A stretch of 64,000 nucleotides of DNA, from the NCBI RefSeq assembly GCF_006517535.1, contig NZ_VHQH01000002.1:232158-296157 (forward strand), written 5' to 3'. The notes beneath the pieces were generated by a model that saw only the letters and a list, made by a program, of their open reading frames with translations, was not told where the DNA came from and ran no database searches. Shown here piece by piece: positions 42,971-57,900 of the stretch. The position numbers were made by a program, and so were the translations under genes. Positions within the stretch are counted from its first letter, which is position 1, and every line of letters starts with the position of its first letter. This DNA comes from Schumannella sp. 10F1B-5-1 (GTDB taxonomy: Bacteria; Actinomycetota; Actinomycetes; Actinomycetales; Microbacteriaceae).

Positions 42971-45900
42971 GTGTCGTGGGGGGATTCCGCGCACGCGGAT
43001 CGACGGACGTCGCCGCGTCGTATCTTCGGCAACCCGGAGAACTGGGGCGAGCCCGGTGCCTCTTACTTCTCGCGGTTCGCGCGCATCATCGCCCTCACGC
43101 TGGCCATCGTCGTCGGAGCCCTCAGCGGCGCGGTCCTCCCCACCGCGATCGCGAACGCGGTCGTCGTCGAGTGGGGCACCAACGGCGGTCAGGACCCGAA
43201 CTACCAGGCCACCGTCAACGGCGACTTCATCAACGCCGGCAACGGCGTGCTGCAGTGCCAGTCGATCGTCGGCAGCAACGGCACCTGCAACAACCTCCAC
43301 GCGGCCACCTACACGGGCTCGGGCACGAGCGTCAACGACAACGCCATCATGGGCAACGTCAACGCGGCCTCGGGCTTCACCACGAACTCCTCGAGCGCGA
43401 CCGTCACGATCCCCTCCGGCGCGAAGGTCGTGAAGGCCTTTCTGAACTGGTCGGCGAACACCGGCACCTGGCAGAACGACTCGCGCATCCTGTGCACCAC
43501 CTACTCTGATGCGCGCGGCGTCGCGACGCTCCCGTCGGGCAGCGCCACCGGCTACCAGACCCGCGCGGTGCAGTTCAAGGTCGGCACGGGCGCCATCGCG
43601 GCGTTCGCCCCCGACGAGCTGCGCGAAGACGCGGCCACGCAGGCGACCACCCGCTACTACAGCGCCACGGCCGACGTCACCTCAGCCTTCGCCAACGCGG
43701 CCACCGGTTCGGCCCTGACCCTGTCGGCCGGCAACATCTGGACCCCGACCGGCGCCGGCTGCTACGCCGGATGGTCGATCACCCTGGTCTACGACTTCGG
43801 CACCTACATCATCGGCAACGCCAACTCGGTTCCGCACCGCGTCATCTACTACGAGGGCCACGTGCGCGAGGGCCAGAACGACGCCGCGCTGACGGTCGAC
43901 TTCAACGGCTTCACCGCCGTCGACAAGGGCACCCGCGCCGGCTTCACCCTCTACGAGGGCGACCGCGGCATCACGGGCGACGTCGCGTCGTACTCGCGCG
44001 CCGGGTCGACGAGCTTCACCGAGATCCCCAACAGCGCGACGCTCGACAGCTCCGGCGGCAACGCCGGCGTGACCGGCAACATCGGCATCGGCCGGGCGAG
44101 CGGCTCGGTGCGCTACTTCAACACGAGCGACACGAGCGCGTTCACGAACCAGAGCGTGGATGTGGCCAGCGCCAGCCTCGCCAACGTGGTCGCCGGCGAC
44201 TCGAAGGTGACCCTGCAGCTCGGCACGAGCGGCGACTCCTACCTGCTGACCAACGCGGTGCTCTCGGTGCCGACCGCCGGCATCCAGGTCAGCAAGAGCT
44301 ACAACGGCACCGACGACATCCAGTACCGCACCGGCACCGAGAAGGCCACGTTCACGATCCGCGTGACCAACACGGGCGCGGGCATCCTGCAGAACATCAA
44401 GATCGTCGACGATCAGGCCGACTGCTCGCGCACGCTCACCGGCACGCTCGCGCCGCTCGCCTTCCAGGAGTTCACCTGCACGGCGACGAACAACACCAGT
44501 GCCGGCTATACGAGCACGGCCACCGCGACCGCGACGACGGTCGTGGGCGGCTACCTCGCCCAGGGCGCCGACTCGACAACGGTCGCCAAGAGCAGCATCG
44601 CGCTGACCAAGACGAGCGCCTTCGCCGCCGGCGCGACCGGCAAGGCCGGCGACACCGTCAACTACACGCTGACCGCGACCAACAACGGCGCCGGCCCGCT
44701 CACCGGCGTCACGATCACCGACCCGCTGCTGCCGACGATCACCTACGGCACCTGGGCGTCGGGCACGACCGGCACCCTGAACCAGGGCGGCTCGGTCACC
44801 GCGACCGGCAGCTACGTGCTGAAGCAGACGGATGTCGACGCCGGCTCGGTCGCCAACACCGCGTCGACGACGGGCACGGATGCCGACGGCGGCGTCAAGC
44901 CGACCGCGACCGCGCCGAACACGCAGACCGTCACGGCGACGCCCGCCATCACGCTGAGCAAGACGGGCGCGCTCGCGAGCGGCGCGACCGGCAAGGTCGG
45001 CGACACGATCAACTACACCTTCGTGCTGACGAACACCGGCAACGTCACGCTCAAGAGCGTCGGCGTCAGCGACCCGCTCTCGGGCCTGAGCTCCATCACC
45101 TACGGCACCTGGACCTCGGGCACCGCCAACCAGCTCAACCCGGGCGGCTCGGTCACCGCGACCGCCACCTACACGATCAAGCAGGCCGACGTCGATCGCG
45201 GCAACGTGCCCAACACGGCGACCGCCACCGGAACGCCGCCGACCGGCTCGGCCGTCGCGGCGCAGTCGTCGCAGACCGTGACCGTCGCGACCGCGGCCCC
45301 CGCGATCACGACCACGAAGTCGGCCGCCTACACGACCGGCTCGGGCGGCGTGAACAGCGTCGTCACCTACACGTTCACGGCGCGCAACTCGGGCAACGTC
45401 ACCCTGACCGGCGTCGCCATCACCGACCCGCACACCAACCTGTCGGCGATCAGCTACGGCACCTGGCCGAGCGGCACGAGCGGCACGCTCGCGCCGGGCC
45501 AGACGATCACCGCCACCGCGACCTACACGGTGACGCAGGCCGATGTCGACGCCGGCACGATCACGAACACCTCGACCGCGCGCGGCACCTCGCCGACCGG
45601 CACGGCCGTCAGCGCCACGGCCAACGCCGTCATCGCGCCCGTCACGGCCGCGCCGAACCTCACCTTCGCGAAGACCGGCTCGTCGTCGGGCCAGGTCACC
45701 GGCTCGACCGTCACCTACACCTTCACGCTCACCAACTCGGGCAACGTCACGCTCACCGGCGTCGGCGCCTCCGACCCGCTGTCGGGCCTGAGCGCGATCA
45801 CCTACGGCACCTGGCCGAGCGGCACCGCGGGCCGCCTCGCCCCGGGCCAGACGGTGACCGGAACCGCGACCTACACGCTCAAGCAGACCGACGTGGATGC

Positions 45901-48900
45901 GGGCGCCGTGTCGAACACGTCGACCGCCACCGCCACCCCGCCCACCGGCGCGGCGATCAGCCGCACGTCGAGCGCGACGGTGCCGATCACGGCGACCGGC
46001 ACGATCGCGGTCACCAAGTCGGGCGCCTACCTGAGCGGCACCGGAGCCGTCGGCAGCGTCATCCGCTGGACCATCACCTTCCGCAACAGCGGCAACGTCA
46101 CGCTGAGTAACGTCACCCTGACCGACTCGCTCAGCGGCCTCGGCACCCCGACCATCACCTGGCCGGGCACGACGGGCACGCTCGCGCCGGGCGCCACCGC
46201 GACCGCCGTCGCCGACTACACGGTCAAGCAGAGCGATGTGGATGCGGGCAGCGTCAAGAACACGGCGAGCGTCACCGCGCGCACGCCCGCCGGCGCGACC
46301 GCGACCGGCGCGTCGCCCGAGGCGACCGTGACCACCGCGACGGCCGCGCCGGCCGTGACCGTCGCGAAGACCGGCGCGATCGCCGGCGGCGCCGCCGGCA
46401 ACGCCGGTGACGTCATCACCTACACCTTCACGGTGCGCAACACCGGAAACGTGACGCTCACGAACGTCGCCGTCGCCGACCCGCTCTCGGGTCTCGGCAC
46501 GCTGACCTACACCTGGCCGACCTCGACCGCGGGCACGCTCGCTCCGGGTGCCACCGCCACGGCGACCGCCAGCTACACGATCAAGCAGAGCGACGTCGAC
46601 ACCGGCAACGTCAAGAACACCGCCACCGTCACCGGCCGCACCCCGGCCGGCGGAACCGCCACGAACACCAGCGGCCAGGTCACCACGAACACGGCCGCAG
46701 CATCCCCGTCGATCGCGACGACCAAGGCCGGTCAGCTGGCCTCGGGCTCGACCGGCGTGCAGGGCGACACGATCAACTGGACCATCACGCTGCGCAACAG
46801 CGGCAACGTCACGCTCACCGGCGTCGCCGCGACCGACTCGCTCACCTCGATCGGCACCCTGACCTACACCTGGCCGACCGGCCAGACCGCGGGCACTCTC
46901 GCCCCCGGTCAGACCGCGACCGCGACCGGCACCTCGACGCTGAGCCAGTCGGATGTCGACTCGGGCGCCGTCAGCAACATCGCCACCGGCTCGGGCACCT
47001 CGCCGACGAGCGTCAAGGTCAGCTCCACCGGCTCGGCCACGGTCGCCGTCACCGCCAACCCCGACCTGTCGATCACGAAGACCCCGAGTGTGACGAGCGG
47101 CGCCGCAGCCGGCAGCACGATCACCTACACCTTCGTGGTGCGCAACATCGGCAACGTCACCCTCAACAACGTGACCGTGACCGACCCGCTCTCGGGCCTG
47201 AGCTCCGTCAGCTACGGCACCTGGACCTCGGGCACGGCGAACCGCCTGCTGCCCGGCGGCAGCGTGACCGCCACGGCCACCTACGTCGTCAAGCAGAGCG
47301 ACGTCGACACCGGCTCGATCAAGAACACCGCCAGCGCGAGCGGCACCGCCCCCGGCGGCGCCACGGCGCGCGCGAGCTCGACCCAGGTCACCGTCACCAC
47401 GGTCGCCTCGGCGCCCGCGGTCAGCGTCACCAAGACGGCTGCGTACACGACCGGCTCCGGTGCCGTCGGCAGCGTCATCACCTACACGTTCACCGCCCGC
47501 AACACCGGCAACGTGACGCTCACGAACGTCGCCATCGCCGACCCGCACACCAACCTCTCGGCGATCACCTACGGCACCTGGCCGAGCGGCACCTCGGGCA
47601 CGCTCGCGCCGAGCACGCAGGTCACCGCGACGGCGACCTACACGGTCGTGCAGAGCGACGTGGATGCCGGCAGCGTCAAGAACACCGCCACTGTGTCGGG
47701 CCGCTCGCCCAACGCGACCGTGGTCAACGGCTCGTCGGGCCAGGTCAGCATCAACACCGTGACGGCCGCCCCGGCGACCACCTTCACCAAGACCGGCGTC
47801 GCGTCGGGCACGAGCGTGGGCAGCACGGTCACCTACACGTTCAAGCTCAAGAACACGGGCAATGTCACGCTCACGGGCGCGACGATCACCGACCCGCTCA
47901 CCGACCTCAGCGCCATCACGGTCGCCAGCTGGCCGAGCGGCACCGTCGGCAAGCTCAACCCGAACGACGAGGTCACGGGCACCGCGACCTACACGCTCAA
48001 GCAGAGCGATGTGGATGCCGGCAGCGTCGCCAACACCTCGACCGCGACCGCCAACCCGCCGACCGGCGCCGCGATCACGCGCACCTCGAGCGCGAGCGTG
48101 CCGATCGCCGCGACGGGCGTGCTCGCCGTCACCAAGTCGGGCGCCCTCGCGACCGGAGCCACCGGCAAGGTCGGCGACACGATCAACTGGTCGATCCGCG
48201 TCACCAACACCGGCAACGTCACGATGACCAACGTCGCGATCACCGACTCGCTCTCAGGCCTGTCGGCGCTGACGCTCACCTGGCCCGCCGGCCAGACCGC
48301 GGGCACGCTCGCCCCGAACCAGTTCGTCACGGCCACCGCGACCTCCACGATCACCCAGGCGCAGGTCGACGCCGGCACCGTGAGCAACGTCGCCACCGCG
48401 ACCGGCCGCACCCCCGCGGGCGCGACGATCACCGGCACCTCGCCCTCCGCATCCGTGTCGACCCTCGCCGCCGCTCCCGCCATCTCGCTGGTCAAGACCT
48501 CGGCTCTGGCCGGCAACGGCACCGGCGTCGCGGGCGACGTCGTGAACTACACCTTCACGATCACCAACACCGGCAACGTCACGCTGAAGAACGTCAGCGT
48601 CGCCGACCCGATGAGCGGCCTCTCGAGCCCGCTCTACAGCTGGCCGTCGACCGCCGGGCAGCTCGCGCCGGGCGCCGTCGCGACCGCCACCGCGACCTAC
48701 ACGATCAAGCAGAGCGACGTCGACAACGGCAGCATCTCGAACACCGCGACCGCGACCGGAACGCCGCCCACCGGCGCCGCCGTGACGTCGTCGTCGACGC
48801 GCGTCACGAACACCGCGACCGCCGCGCCGAGCGTCGCCACGACCAAGACGGGTCAGCTCGCGACCGGCTCGACCGGCAAGGCCGGCGACACGATCAACTG

Positions 48901-51900
48901 GTCGTTCACGCTGCGCAACACCGGCAACGTCACGCTGACCGGCGTCGTGATCAACGACCCGCTCACCGACATCTCGGCCCGCACCTACACCTGGCCGACC
49001 GGTCAGACCGCCGGCACCCTCGCGCCGGGCCAGACGGTCACCGCGACCGCCACCTACGTGCTCAAGCAGAGCGATGTCAACGGCGGCTCCGTCGTCAACA
49101 CCGCCTCGGGCGTCGGCACCTCCCCGAAGTCGGGCAGCGTCAGCGGGCCGGCGCAGGCGACCGTCACGATCACCGCATCCGCCTCGCTCAGCCTCACCAA
49201 GACGCCGAGCATCACCAGCGGCGCCAAGGTCGGCGACACGATCACCTACACCTTCGTCGCGCGCAACACCGGCAACGTCACGCTGACGAACGTCGCGATC
49301 ACCGACACGCACACCGGCCTGTCGACGCTCAGCTACACCTGGCCGACCGGGCAGACCGCGGGCACCCTCGCGCCGGCCGAGCAGGTCACCGCGACCGCGA
49401 CCTACCTGGTCACGCAGGATGACGTGAACAACGGCGTCGTCAACAACAGCGCCAGCGTCAGCGGCACCACGCCGAAGGGCGGCACCGTCTCGTCGACGGC
49501 GTCGGTCAGCGTGCCCGCGACGCCCGCATCCCCCTCGCTCACCCTGGGCAAGGAGGCCACCGTCGGCGGCACGGGCGGAGCGGGTTCGGTCATCACCTAC
49601 CGCTTCACGCTCACCAACACCGGCAACGTGACGGTGACCGGCGCGCGCATCGTCGACCCGCTGCCGCAGCTCTCGGCCCTCGACTACCAGTGGCCGAACG
49701 GCCCCCCGCAGGGCACCCTGAACCCCGGAGACGTGCTGCGGGCCACGGCCACGTACACGATCACCCAGGCTGACGTCGATCGCGGCAACGTGCAGAACCG
49801 CGCGACCGGCTACGCCACCCCGAAGACCACGGGCGGCACCGAGTTCTCGACGCAGTCGCCTCAGGTCACCACGCCGACCGCCGCGTCGGCCCCCAAGCTC
49901 ACGCTCACCAAGACCGGCACCGCCAACGGCACCACGACCGGCTCGACCATCAGCTACGCCTTCACGCTGAAGAACGACGGCAACGTCACCCTGACCTCGG
50001 TCGGCGTCAGCGACCCGCTGCTCGGCGCGAACGGCGTCACCCTCAGCGGCTGGACGAGCGGCACCGTCGGCACGCTCAAGCCCGGCGACACCGTGAACGG
50101 CACCGGCACGTACACGCTCAAGCAGAGCGACGTGGATGCGGGCTCCGTCGTCAACACGGCGACCGCCACCGGCACGCCGCCCACCGGCGCGGCCACCACG
50201 ACGACCGCCACGCGCACCACGCCGATCGCCGGCGCCGGAGCGCTCACGCTGGCGAAGACCGCCAGCCCGACGTCGGGTCTGCAGCTCGGCAACACGGTCA
50301 CCTACTCGTTCACGATCACCAACACGGGCAACGTCACCCTGTCGGGCGTGACCGCGACCGACCCGATGTCGGGCCTCAGCCGCATCGACTTCGGCACGCA
50401 GAGTCGCACCGTCGCTCCCGGCGGATCGATCACCGGAACCGCGACCTACACGGTGTCGCAGGCCGATGTGAACCGCGGATCCATCGCCAACACCGCGACC
50501 GCGACCGGCCAGACCCCCGCGGGTGCGACCGTCAGCACGACCGGCAGCGCCACCGTGACCACGGTCGCCGCCGCGCCCTCGATCAGCGCCGCCAAGTCGG
50601 CCGTCGTCTCGGGCTCGAAGACCGTCGGCGACCGCGTGACCTACACGATCGTCGCCACCAACACCGGCAACGTCACGCTCACCGGCGTCACGATCAGCGA
50701 CCCGATGTTCACGGCGGCGCAGATCAACTACGGCGCGTGGCCGACCAGCACCTCGGGTCTGCTGCAGCCGGGCCAGACGATCACGGCGACGGCCGTGCGC
50801 ACGATCACCCAGCCCGACGTGGATGCGGGCGGCATCACCAACACCGCCACCGCGACCGGCACGCCGCCCACCGGCGCGAACGTCAGCGGCGCATCCACGA
50901 TCACGACGCCGCTGATCTCCCGCGCTCCCGCGATCACCCTCGCCCAGACCGGCGCGCTCGCGGCCGGCTCGACCGGCAAGGCCGGCGACACCGTGAACTG
51001 GTCGTTCACGATCACCAACTCGGGCAACACGACTCTCACGGGCGTGCAGCTCAGCGGTCTCAGCGTCGCCACCGGCATCGCGTACGGCACCTGGCCCGGC
51101 GGCGTCGCGGGGCAGCTGGCCCCCGGTCAGAGCGTCACGGCCACCGGCACCTCGACCCTGACCCAGACCCAGGTGGATGCGCGCTCGGTCACCGACGACG
51201 CCACCGTCACGGGCACCGCGCCCAGCGGCGTCACGCCCGCCACGGTCAGCGCCCAGAAGCCGGCGACCGTCACGATCGCGCCGGCCTCGACGATCTCGAT
51301 CGTCAAGACCGGCTCGGCCCCCGCGAACGCGGTCGTCGGCGACAAGATCACCTACGGCTTCACGATCACGAACACGGGAGCCACGTCGCTCAGCGGCGTC
51401 GCCATCTCCGACCCGCGCCTCGGCTCGACGCCGATCACCTACACCGGGCTCGGCACGGGCGCCTCGCTCGCACCGGGAGCCACGGCGACGGCTTCGGCGA
51501 GCTACACCATCACCCAGGCCGACATCGATGCCGGAACCGTCACCAACACCGCGACGGTCGCGGCGCGTGACACCCAGAACACCGCGGTGTCGGGCACCTC
51601 GAACACCGTCACCGTCGCGACCGGCGTCGAGGCGGGCGCGATCTCGATCGCCAAGTCGGCCTCGCCCGCGTCGGGTGTCGCTCGCGGAGGCACCATCACC
51701 TACACGTTCACGGTCACCAACACCGGCAACGTGACCCTGACCGGCGTCGGCATCAGCGACCCGAAGTTCCCGGCAGCCGGCGACATCACCTATGGCGCCT
51801 GGCCCGGTGGAACCGCGAACACCCTCGCGCCCGGCGCGAGCGTGACCGCGACCGCCACGCACGTCGTCAGCCAGGCCGACTTCGACCTCGGTCGCGTCGA

Positions 51901-54900
51901 CAACCAGGCGACCGCGACCGGCACGACGCCGGCGAACGCGACCGTCACCGGACAGTCGGCCGTCGTCAGCACCTCGACCGCCTCGGCCACGCCGAAGATC
52001 GGCCTCACCAAGTCGCTGCAGGGCACCCCTCCCACGGGCGGGTACAAGCTGAACGACACCGTGACCTGGGCGTTCACGATCACCAACTCCGGTGACGTCT
52101 CGCTCTCGGGTGTCGCGATCGCCGACCAGCTCGCGGTGCAGAACCTCACCTACAGCTGGCCGACCGGCACCGCCGGCGCGCTCGCCCCGAACGCGACCGC
52201 CACGGCGACGGCGACCTACACGGTCACCCAGGCGGATGTCGACGCGGGCTCGGTCGTCAACAACGCGACCGCGAGCGGCACGCCCTCGCGCGGCGCCGCC
52301 GTGACCTCGCCGACCGCGACCGCCACCGCATCCACGGCCGCGCAGCCCGGGATCGCGCTGACCAAGTCGGCCGCCTTCCCCGGCGGCAAGAACGTGGGCG
52401 ACACGATCACCTACACCTTCGTCGCGCGCAACACCGGCAACCAGACCATCACCGGCGTCGTCATCGACGACCCGCTGGCCCGCCTCGGCACGATCAGCTA
52501 CGGCGCCTGGCCGACCTCGACCGCCGGCACCCTGCCGCCGAACACGAGCGTCACCGGCACCGCGTCGTACACGATCGCGCAGAGCGACATCGACAGCGGA
52601 GCCGTCACGAACACGGCGAACGTCACCGGTCGATCCGGCGGCACCACGCTCAGCCAGCCCTCGAACACGCTCGTGACCCCGGTCGCGACCGCGGGCCCCG
52701 CGCTCACGGCGACCAAGGCCGCCAACGTCACCTCGGGCGTCAAGGCCGGCGATGTCATCCGCTACCGCGTCGCGCTCGCCAACACCGGCAACCAGACGCT
52801 GCACGGCGTCACCGCGACCGACCCGCTGAACGGGCTGTCGGCGTTCACCTACACCTGGCCCGGCGCCGCCGGAGTGCTCGCACCCGGACAGTCGGCCACC
52901 GCCCGCGCCAACTACACGGTCACGCAGGCCGACGTCGACGCCGGCTCGATCGCCAACACCGCGCACGGCGACGCGCTCACGCCGGGCAACGCCCCGCTGC
53001 GCTCGAACGACTCGCCGCTGACGATCTCGACCGAGACCCAGCGCGCGACCATCGCGATCACCGACTCGGGCGCCCTGCCGGCCGGCTCGGCGGGCAAGGC
53101 CGATGACATCGTCACCTGGACCTACGTCGTGACCAACACCGGCAACGTCACGCTGCGCAGCGTCGGCGTGACCGAGACCCAGACCGGCGCCACCGCGCCC
53201 GTCGCCGGCACCTGGCCCGGCGCATCCGGCGTGCTCGCCCCGGGCGAGAGCGTGCAGTTCACGAGCACCTACAAGCTCACGCAGGCCGACGTCGACGCCG
53301 GCAAGGTCACCAGCAACGTCTCCACCGTCGGAACTCCGCTGCAGGGCACGACCAAGCCCACGGCCAACGCCACGGCCGATGTGACCGTCGCCAGCAACCC
53401 GGGCTTCACGGTGATCAAGCGCGCCGAGTTCCGCAACGGCGGAACCGGCAACGTCGGCGACACCATCCGCTACTACCTGGATGTCGCCAACACCGGCAAC
53501 GTCACGCTCAGCAAGGCGCGCCTCAGCGACCACCTGCCCGGCCTCGGCGAGCAGTTCCCGTCGTGGCCCGACCCGTCGAAGCCCGGCGTCATCCCGCCCG
53601 GCGCGACCGCGACCGGCTACGCCGACTACGTGGTCACCCAGGATGACGTCGACCGCGGCTCGATCACGAACACGGCCGGGGTCGGGCTCACGCCGCCCAC
53701 CGGCGCCGAGATCGTCAAGCCCTCGAACACCGTCGTCACGCCGCTGGCCCAGGCCGCGCCCGTGCTGACGATCACCGAGACCGGTGTCGCCGACCAGCCC
53801 GCGACCGCCGGCAAGAACGTCACCTGGACCGTGACGGTCACCAACAACGGCAACGTCACCGTCAAGAACGTCGTCATCACCGACCCGGCGCTGCAGAACC
53901 CGGTCTACGACTGGGGCACCGGCACCGCCGGCCAGCTCGCGCCCGGCAAGAGCGTCACGCTCACCGGCACGACCGTGATCACCCAGGGTGACGTCGACGC
54001 CGGCCAGGTCACGAACTCCTCGAGCGCCCAGGGCGTCTCGGCGCGCGACAACACGACCGTCGTCGGACCGGTGAACGCCTCGGCGACCGTTCCCACGACC
54101 GTGGCCGGACCCTCGATCGACATCGTCAAGACGGCGACCAAGGGCGCGAACTGGGCCGACAAGGCCGGCGACACCGTCGTGTTCACCTACACGGTCACGA
54201 ACAACGGCAACCAGACCCTGACCGGCGTCACCGCGACCGACCCGCTCGTGCCCGGCGGCATCACGCTGACCGGCTGGACCGGTGCGACCGGCCGCCTCGC
54301 CCCGGGGCAGAGCGTCACCGCGACGGTCAACCACACCGTCACGCTCGACGAGGTCAACGCCGGCACGTCGAGCTCGGCCGCCGACACGAGCGGCACGAGC
54401 ACGCGCGGCGCCACGGTGGCCGACTCCGACACCGCGGGTGTGCCGATCGCGTCGAAGCCCGGCATGACCCTGGCGAAGACCGGCACCGTCTCCGGCACCG
54501 GCAACGCGGGCAGCACGATCGACTACAGGTTCCGCATCTCGAACACCGGCAACGTCACGCTGTCGCTCATCGCGCTCGTCGACTCGCTGCCCGGCATCAA
54601 GAACCTGAAGTTCCTCGACTGGCCCGACGAGAGCTACATCCTCGACCCCGGTCAGTTCGTCGACGCCACCGCGAACTACACGATCACGCAGAGCGACGTC
54701 GACACCGGCAACGTCACGAACAAGGCCACCGCGAGCGGCAAGCCGCCCGTCGGCGACACGATCTACGTCGACTCGCCGCTCGTCACGACCACGGTCGCGC
54801 CCTCCGCGCCGAAGATCTCGGTCACCCAGACGGTGAGCCCGGCGACCGGTGTCAAGGCCGGCGACCAGGTCACCTTCACGGTGACCGCGACGAACACCGG

Positions 54901-57900
54901 CAACGTCTCGCTCTCGAACGTGACGCTCGCCGACTCGCTGCCCGGCCTCGGCACGCCCGTGCCGACCTGGCCCGGCCAGCAGGGCACGCTCGCCGTCGGC
55001 GGCCAGCCCGTCACCTGGACGATCCCCTACACGGTGACCCAGGCCGACGTGGATGCCGGATCGTTCACCAACATCGCCACCGTCACCGGCACCTCGCCGA
55101 CCGGCGCGAACGTCAGCGGCAGCGCGCCCGCCACCGTCACCCCGACCGTCAGCGGACCCCAGATCGGCATCACCGACAGCGGGGCGCTCGCGGCCGGCTC
55201 GACCGGCAAGGCCGGCGACACCGTGATCTGGAGCTACGTCATCACCAACACCGGTGACGTGACCCTGCGCAACGTGACCGCGGCCGAGTCGCAGACGAAC
55301 GCGACCGCGCCCGTCTTCGGCGCCTGGCCCGACGCATCCCAGCCGAACGTGCTCGCGCCCGGGCAGAGCGTGACCGCCACCTCGAGCTACACGCTGACGC
55401 AGGCCGACGTCGACCGCGGCACCGTCACGAGCGGCTCGTCGACCACGGCCAACGGCCCGGCGCCGACCTCGACCCAGGTGACCGCCAGCGCGCCCGCGCA
55501 GGTGACGATCACCCAGACCCCGGATTACACGGTGCAGAAGGCGTCGGCGTTCCTCAACGGCGGCGTCGGGAACGTCGGCGACACCATCCGGTACACCCTC
55601 ACGGTCAAGAACACCGGCAACGTGAGTCTCTACAACGCCTGCCTCAAGGACCCGCTGCAGGGCCTCGGACCGCAGAACCCGACGTGGCCGACTCCGTCGG
55701 ACCCGCGAACGGTGCGCCCCGGCGAGACCGCCACCGGCTACGCCGACTACGTCGTCACCCAGGCCGACGTCGATGCGGGTTCGAAGACCAACACGGCCAC
55801 GGCCAGCTTCTGGACCGACCCGAGTCGCGGTGCGACCTGCGCCGATCCCGGCAGCATCGACCGCTCCTCGAACACCGTCGTCACCCCGCTGGCCCAGGCC
55901 CGCCCGGTGCTCGGCATCACCGAGACCGGCGTCGCCGAGCAGCCCGCCACCGTCGGCAAGACGGTCACCTGGACCGTGACGGTCACCAACAACGGCAACG
56001 TCACCGTCACGAACGTCGCGCTCAGCGACCCGCAGCTGCAGAACCCGGTCTACGACTGGGGCACCAGCGCCGAGGGCGTGCTCGCACCGGGCAAGAGCGT
56101 CACGCTCACGGGCACGACGACCATCACGCAGAACGACGTGGATGCCGGAGCCGTCAGCAACGTCTCCAGCGCCACCGGCATCTCGGCTCGCGACAACACC
56201 ACCGTCGTCGGTCCGGTGAACGCGGGGGCGACCGTGCCCACCGTCGGCAGCGGACCCGGCATCGACGTCACGAAGTCGGCGCAGCTCGCGCCGGGCGCCA
56301 CCGGCAAGGCCGACGACCTCGTGAACTTCAGCTACACGCTGACCAACAACGGCAACGTGACGCTGACCGACGTGAGCCTCGCCGACGCGCTCGGCCTCAC
56401 CGGCGCGATCGTCTACGACTGGAAGGGCAGCCCCGCGGGCACCGTCCCGGTCGGCACGACCATCACCGCGAACGGCACCTACCGCCTCACGCAGGCCGAC
56501 GTCGACCGCGGCTCGGTCTCGAGCGCCGTGACCGGCACCGGAACCGCCCCCAACGGCGTCACGGTGACCGACAGCGACACCGCCGGCGTCACGATCACCG
56601 CGGCCCCGAAGCTGGCCGTCACCAAGGCCGGCACGGTGCGCGGCGGCGGAGCCGGCGCGGCGAACGGCGTCATCGACTACGCCTTCACGATCAAGAACGA
56701 CGGCAACGTGACCCTCACGCTGGTCGACCTGGTCGACTCGCTGGGCGGCGTCAGCAACCCCGTCATCAGCTGGCCGAGCTCGGCGCCCGCCGGCACCCTC
56801 GTGCCCGGCGCCACGGCCACGGCCACGGCGAACTACACGATCACGCAGGGCGACATCGACCGCGGCACCGTCGCGAACGTCGCCACGTCGACCGCGAAGC
56901 CTCCGGTCGGCGACAAGATCAGCCAGTCGTCGAACACGTCGAACGTGACCGTCGGCGGCGCCACCACCGCGCCGACGATCCGCGTCACCGAGACGCCCAC
57001 CCCGGCCACCGGTCTCCAGGTCGGCGACATCGTGCGCTTCGACATCACGATCGAGAACAGCGGCACCATCACGGTGAACGGCACGACCCTGTCGACCACG
57101 CTGAGCGGACTCAGCACTCCGGTCATCTCGTGGCCGGGTGCCGTCGGCACCCTCGCACCGGGCCAGATCGCCCGGGCGACCGCCGACTACCGGGTGACCC
57201 AGGCGGATGTCGACCGCGGCTCGGTCAGCGACACCGCATCCAGCACCGCCACCGGCGTGCGCGGCGGGACCGCGAGCGACAGCGCGACGGCGAAGGCGAC
57301 CACGGTCACCGCGGCGCCGAAGATCGCCGTGACCGACGAGGGCCGCCTCGAGCCCGGCTCCACCGGAAAGGCCGGCGACGACGTGCAGTGGCTCTACCGC
57401 GCCACCAACACCGGCAACACCACCCTCACGGGCGTGACATTCACCGAGTCGCTCGACGGCTCCAGCGTGCCGACGGTCACCGAGTGGCCCGACGCCTCGC
57501 GTCCCGGTGTGCTGCTGCCCGGCGAGTTCGCCTACGCGGTCGGCGACTACACGCTGACGCAGAGCGACGTGGATGCGGGCAGCGTGCGCAGCCGCATCAG
57601 CACCGCGGGCGTCAGCGCCTCGAGCGACGCCACCCGCGTGACCGCCGACGCCGACGCGACCGTGACGATCACCGCCCGCCCGGCTCTCTCGGTCGTCAAG
57701 AGCGGCGCCCTCACCGGCGGCGGCCTCGGCGCCGCCGGCGACACGATCCGCTACGCGCTCGACATCACCAACACCGGCAACGTCACGGTCTACCAGGGCA
57801 ACCTCGTCGACCCGCTGCCCGGACTCGGAACCCAGCAGATCGAGTGGCCCGACCCCGCGAAGCCGGGCGTCGTGCCGCCGGGCGAGACGGTGCACGGCGA

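Noticed and set aside
43682..47548. A second long minus-strand frame (1,288 codons) under the giant gene
   Set aside because: Same shadow effect as the frame at 48254-61285; the composition is that of an antisense frame.
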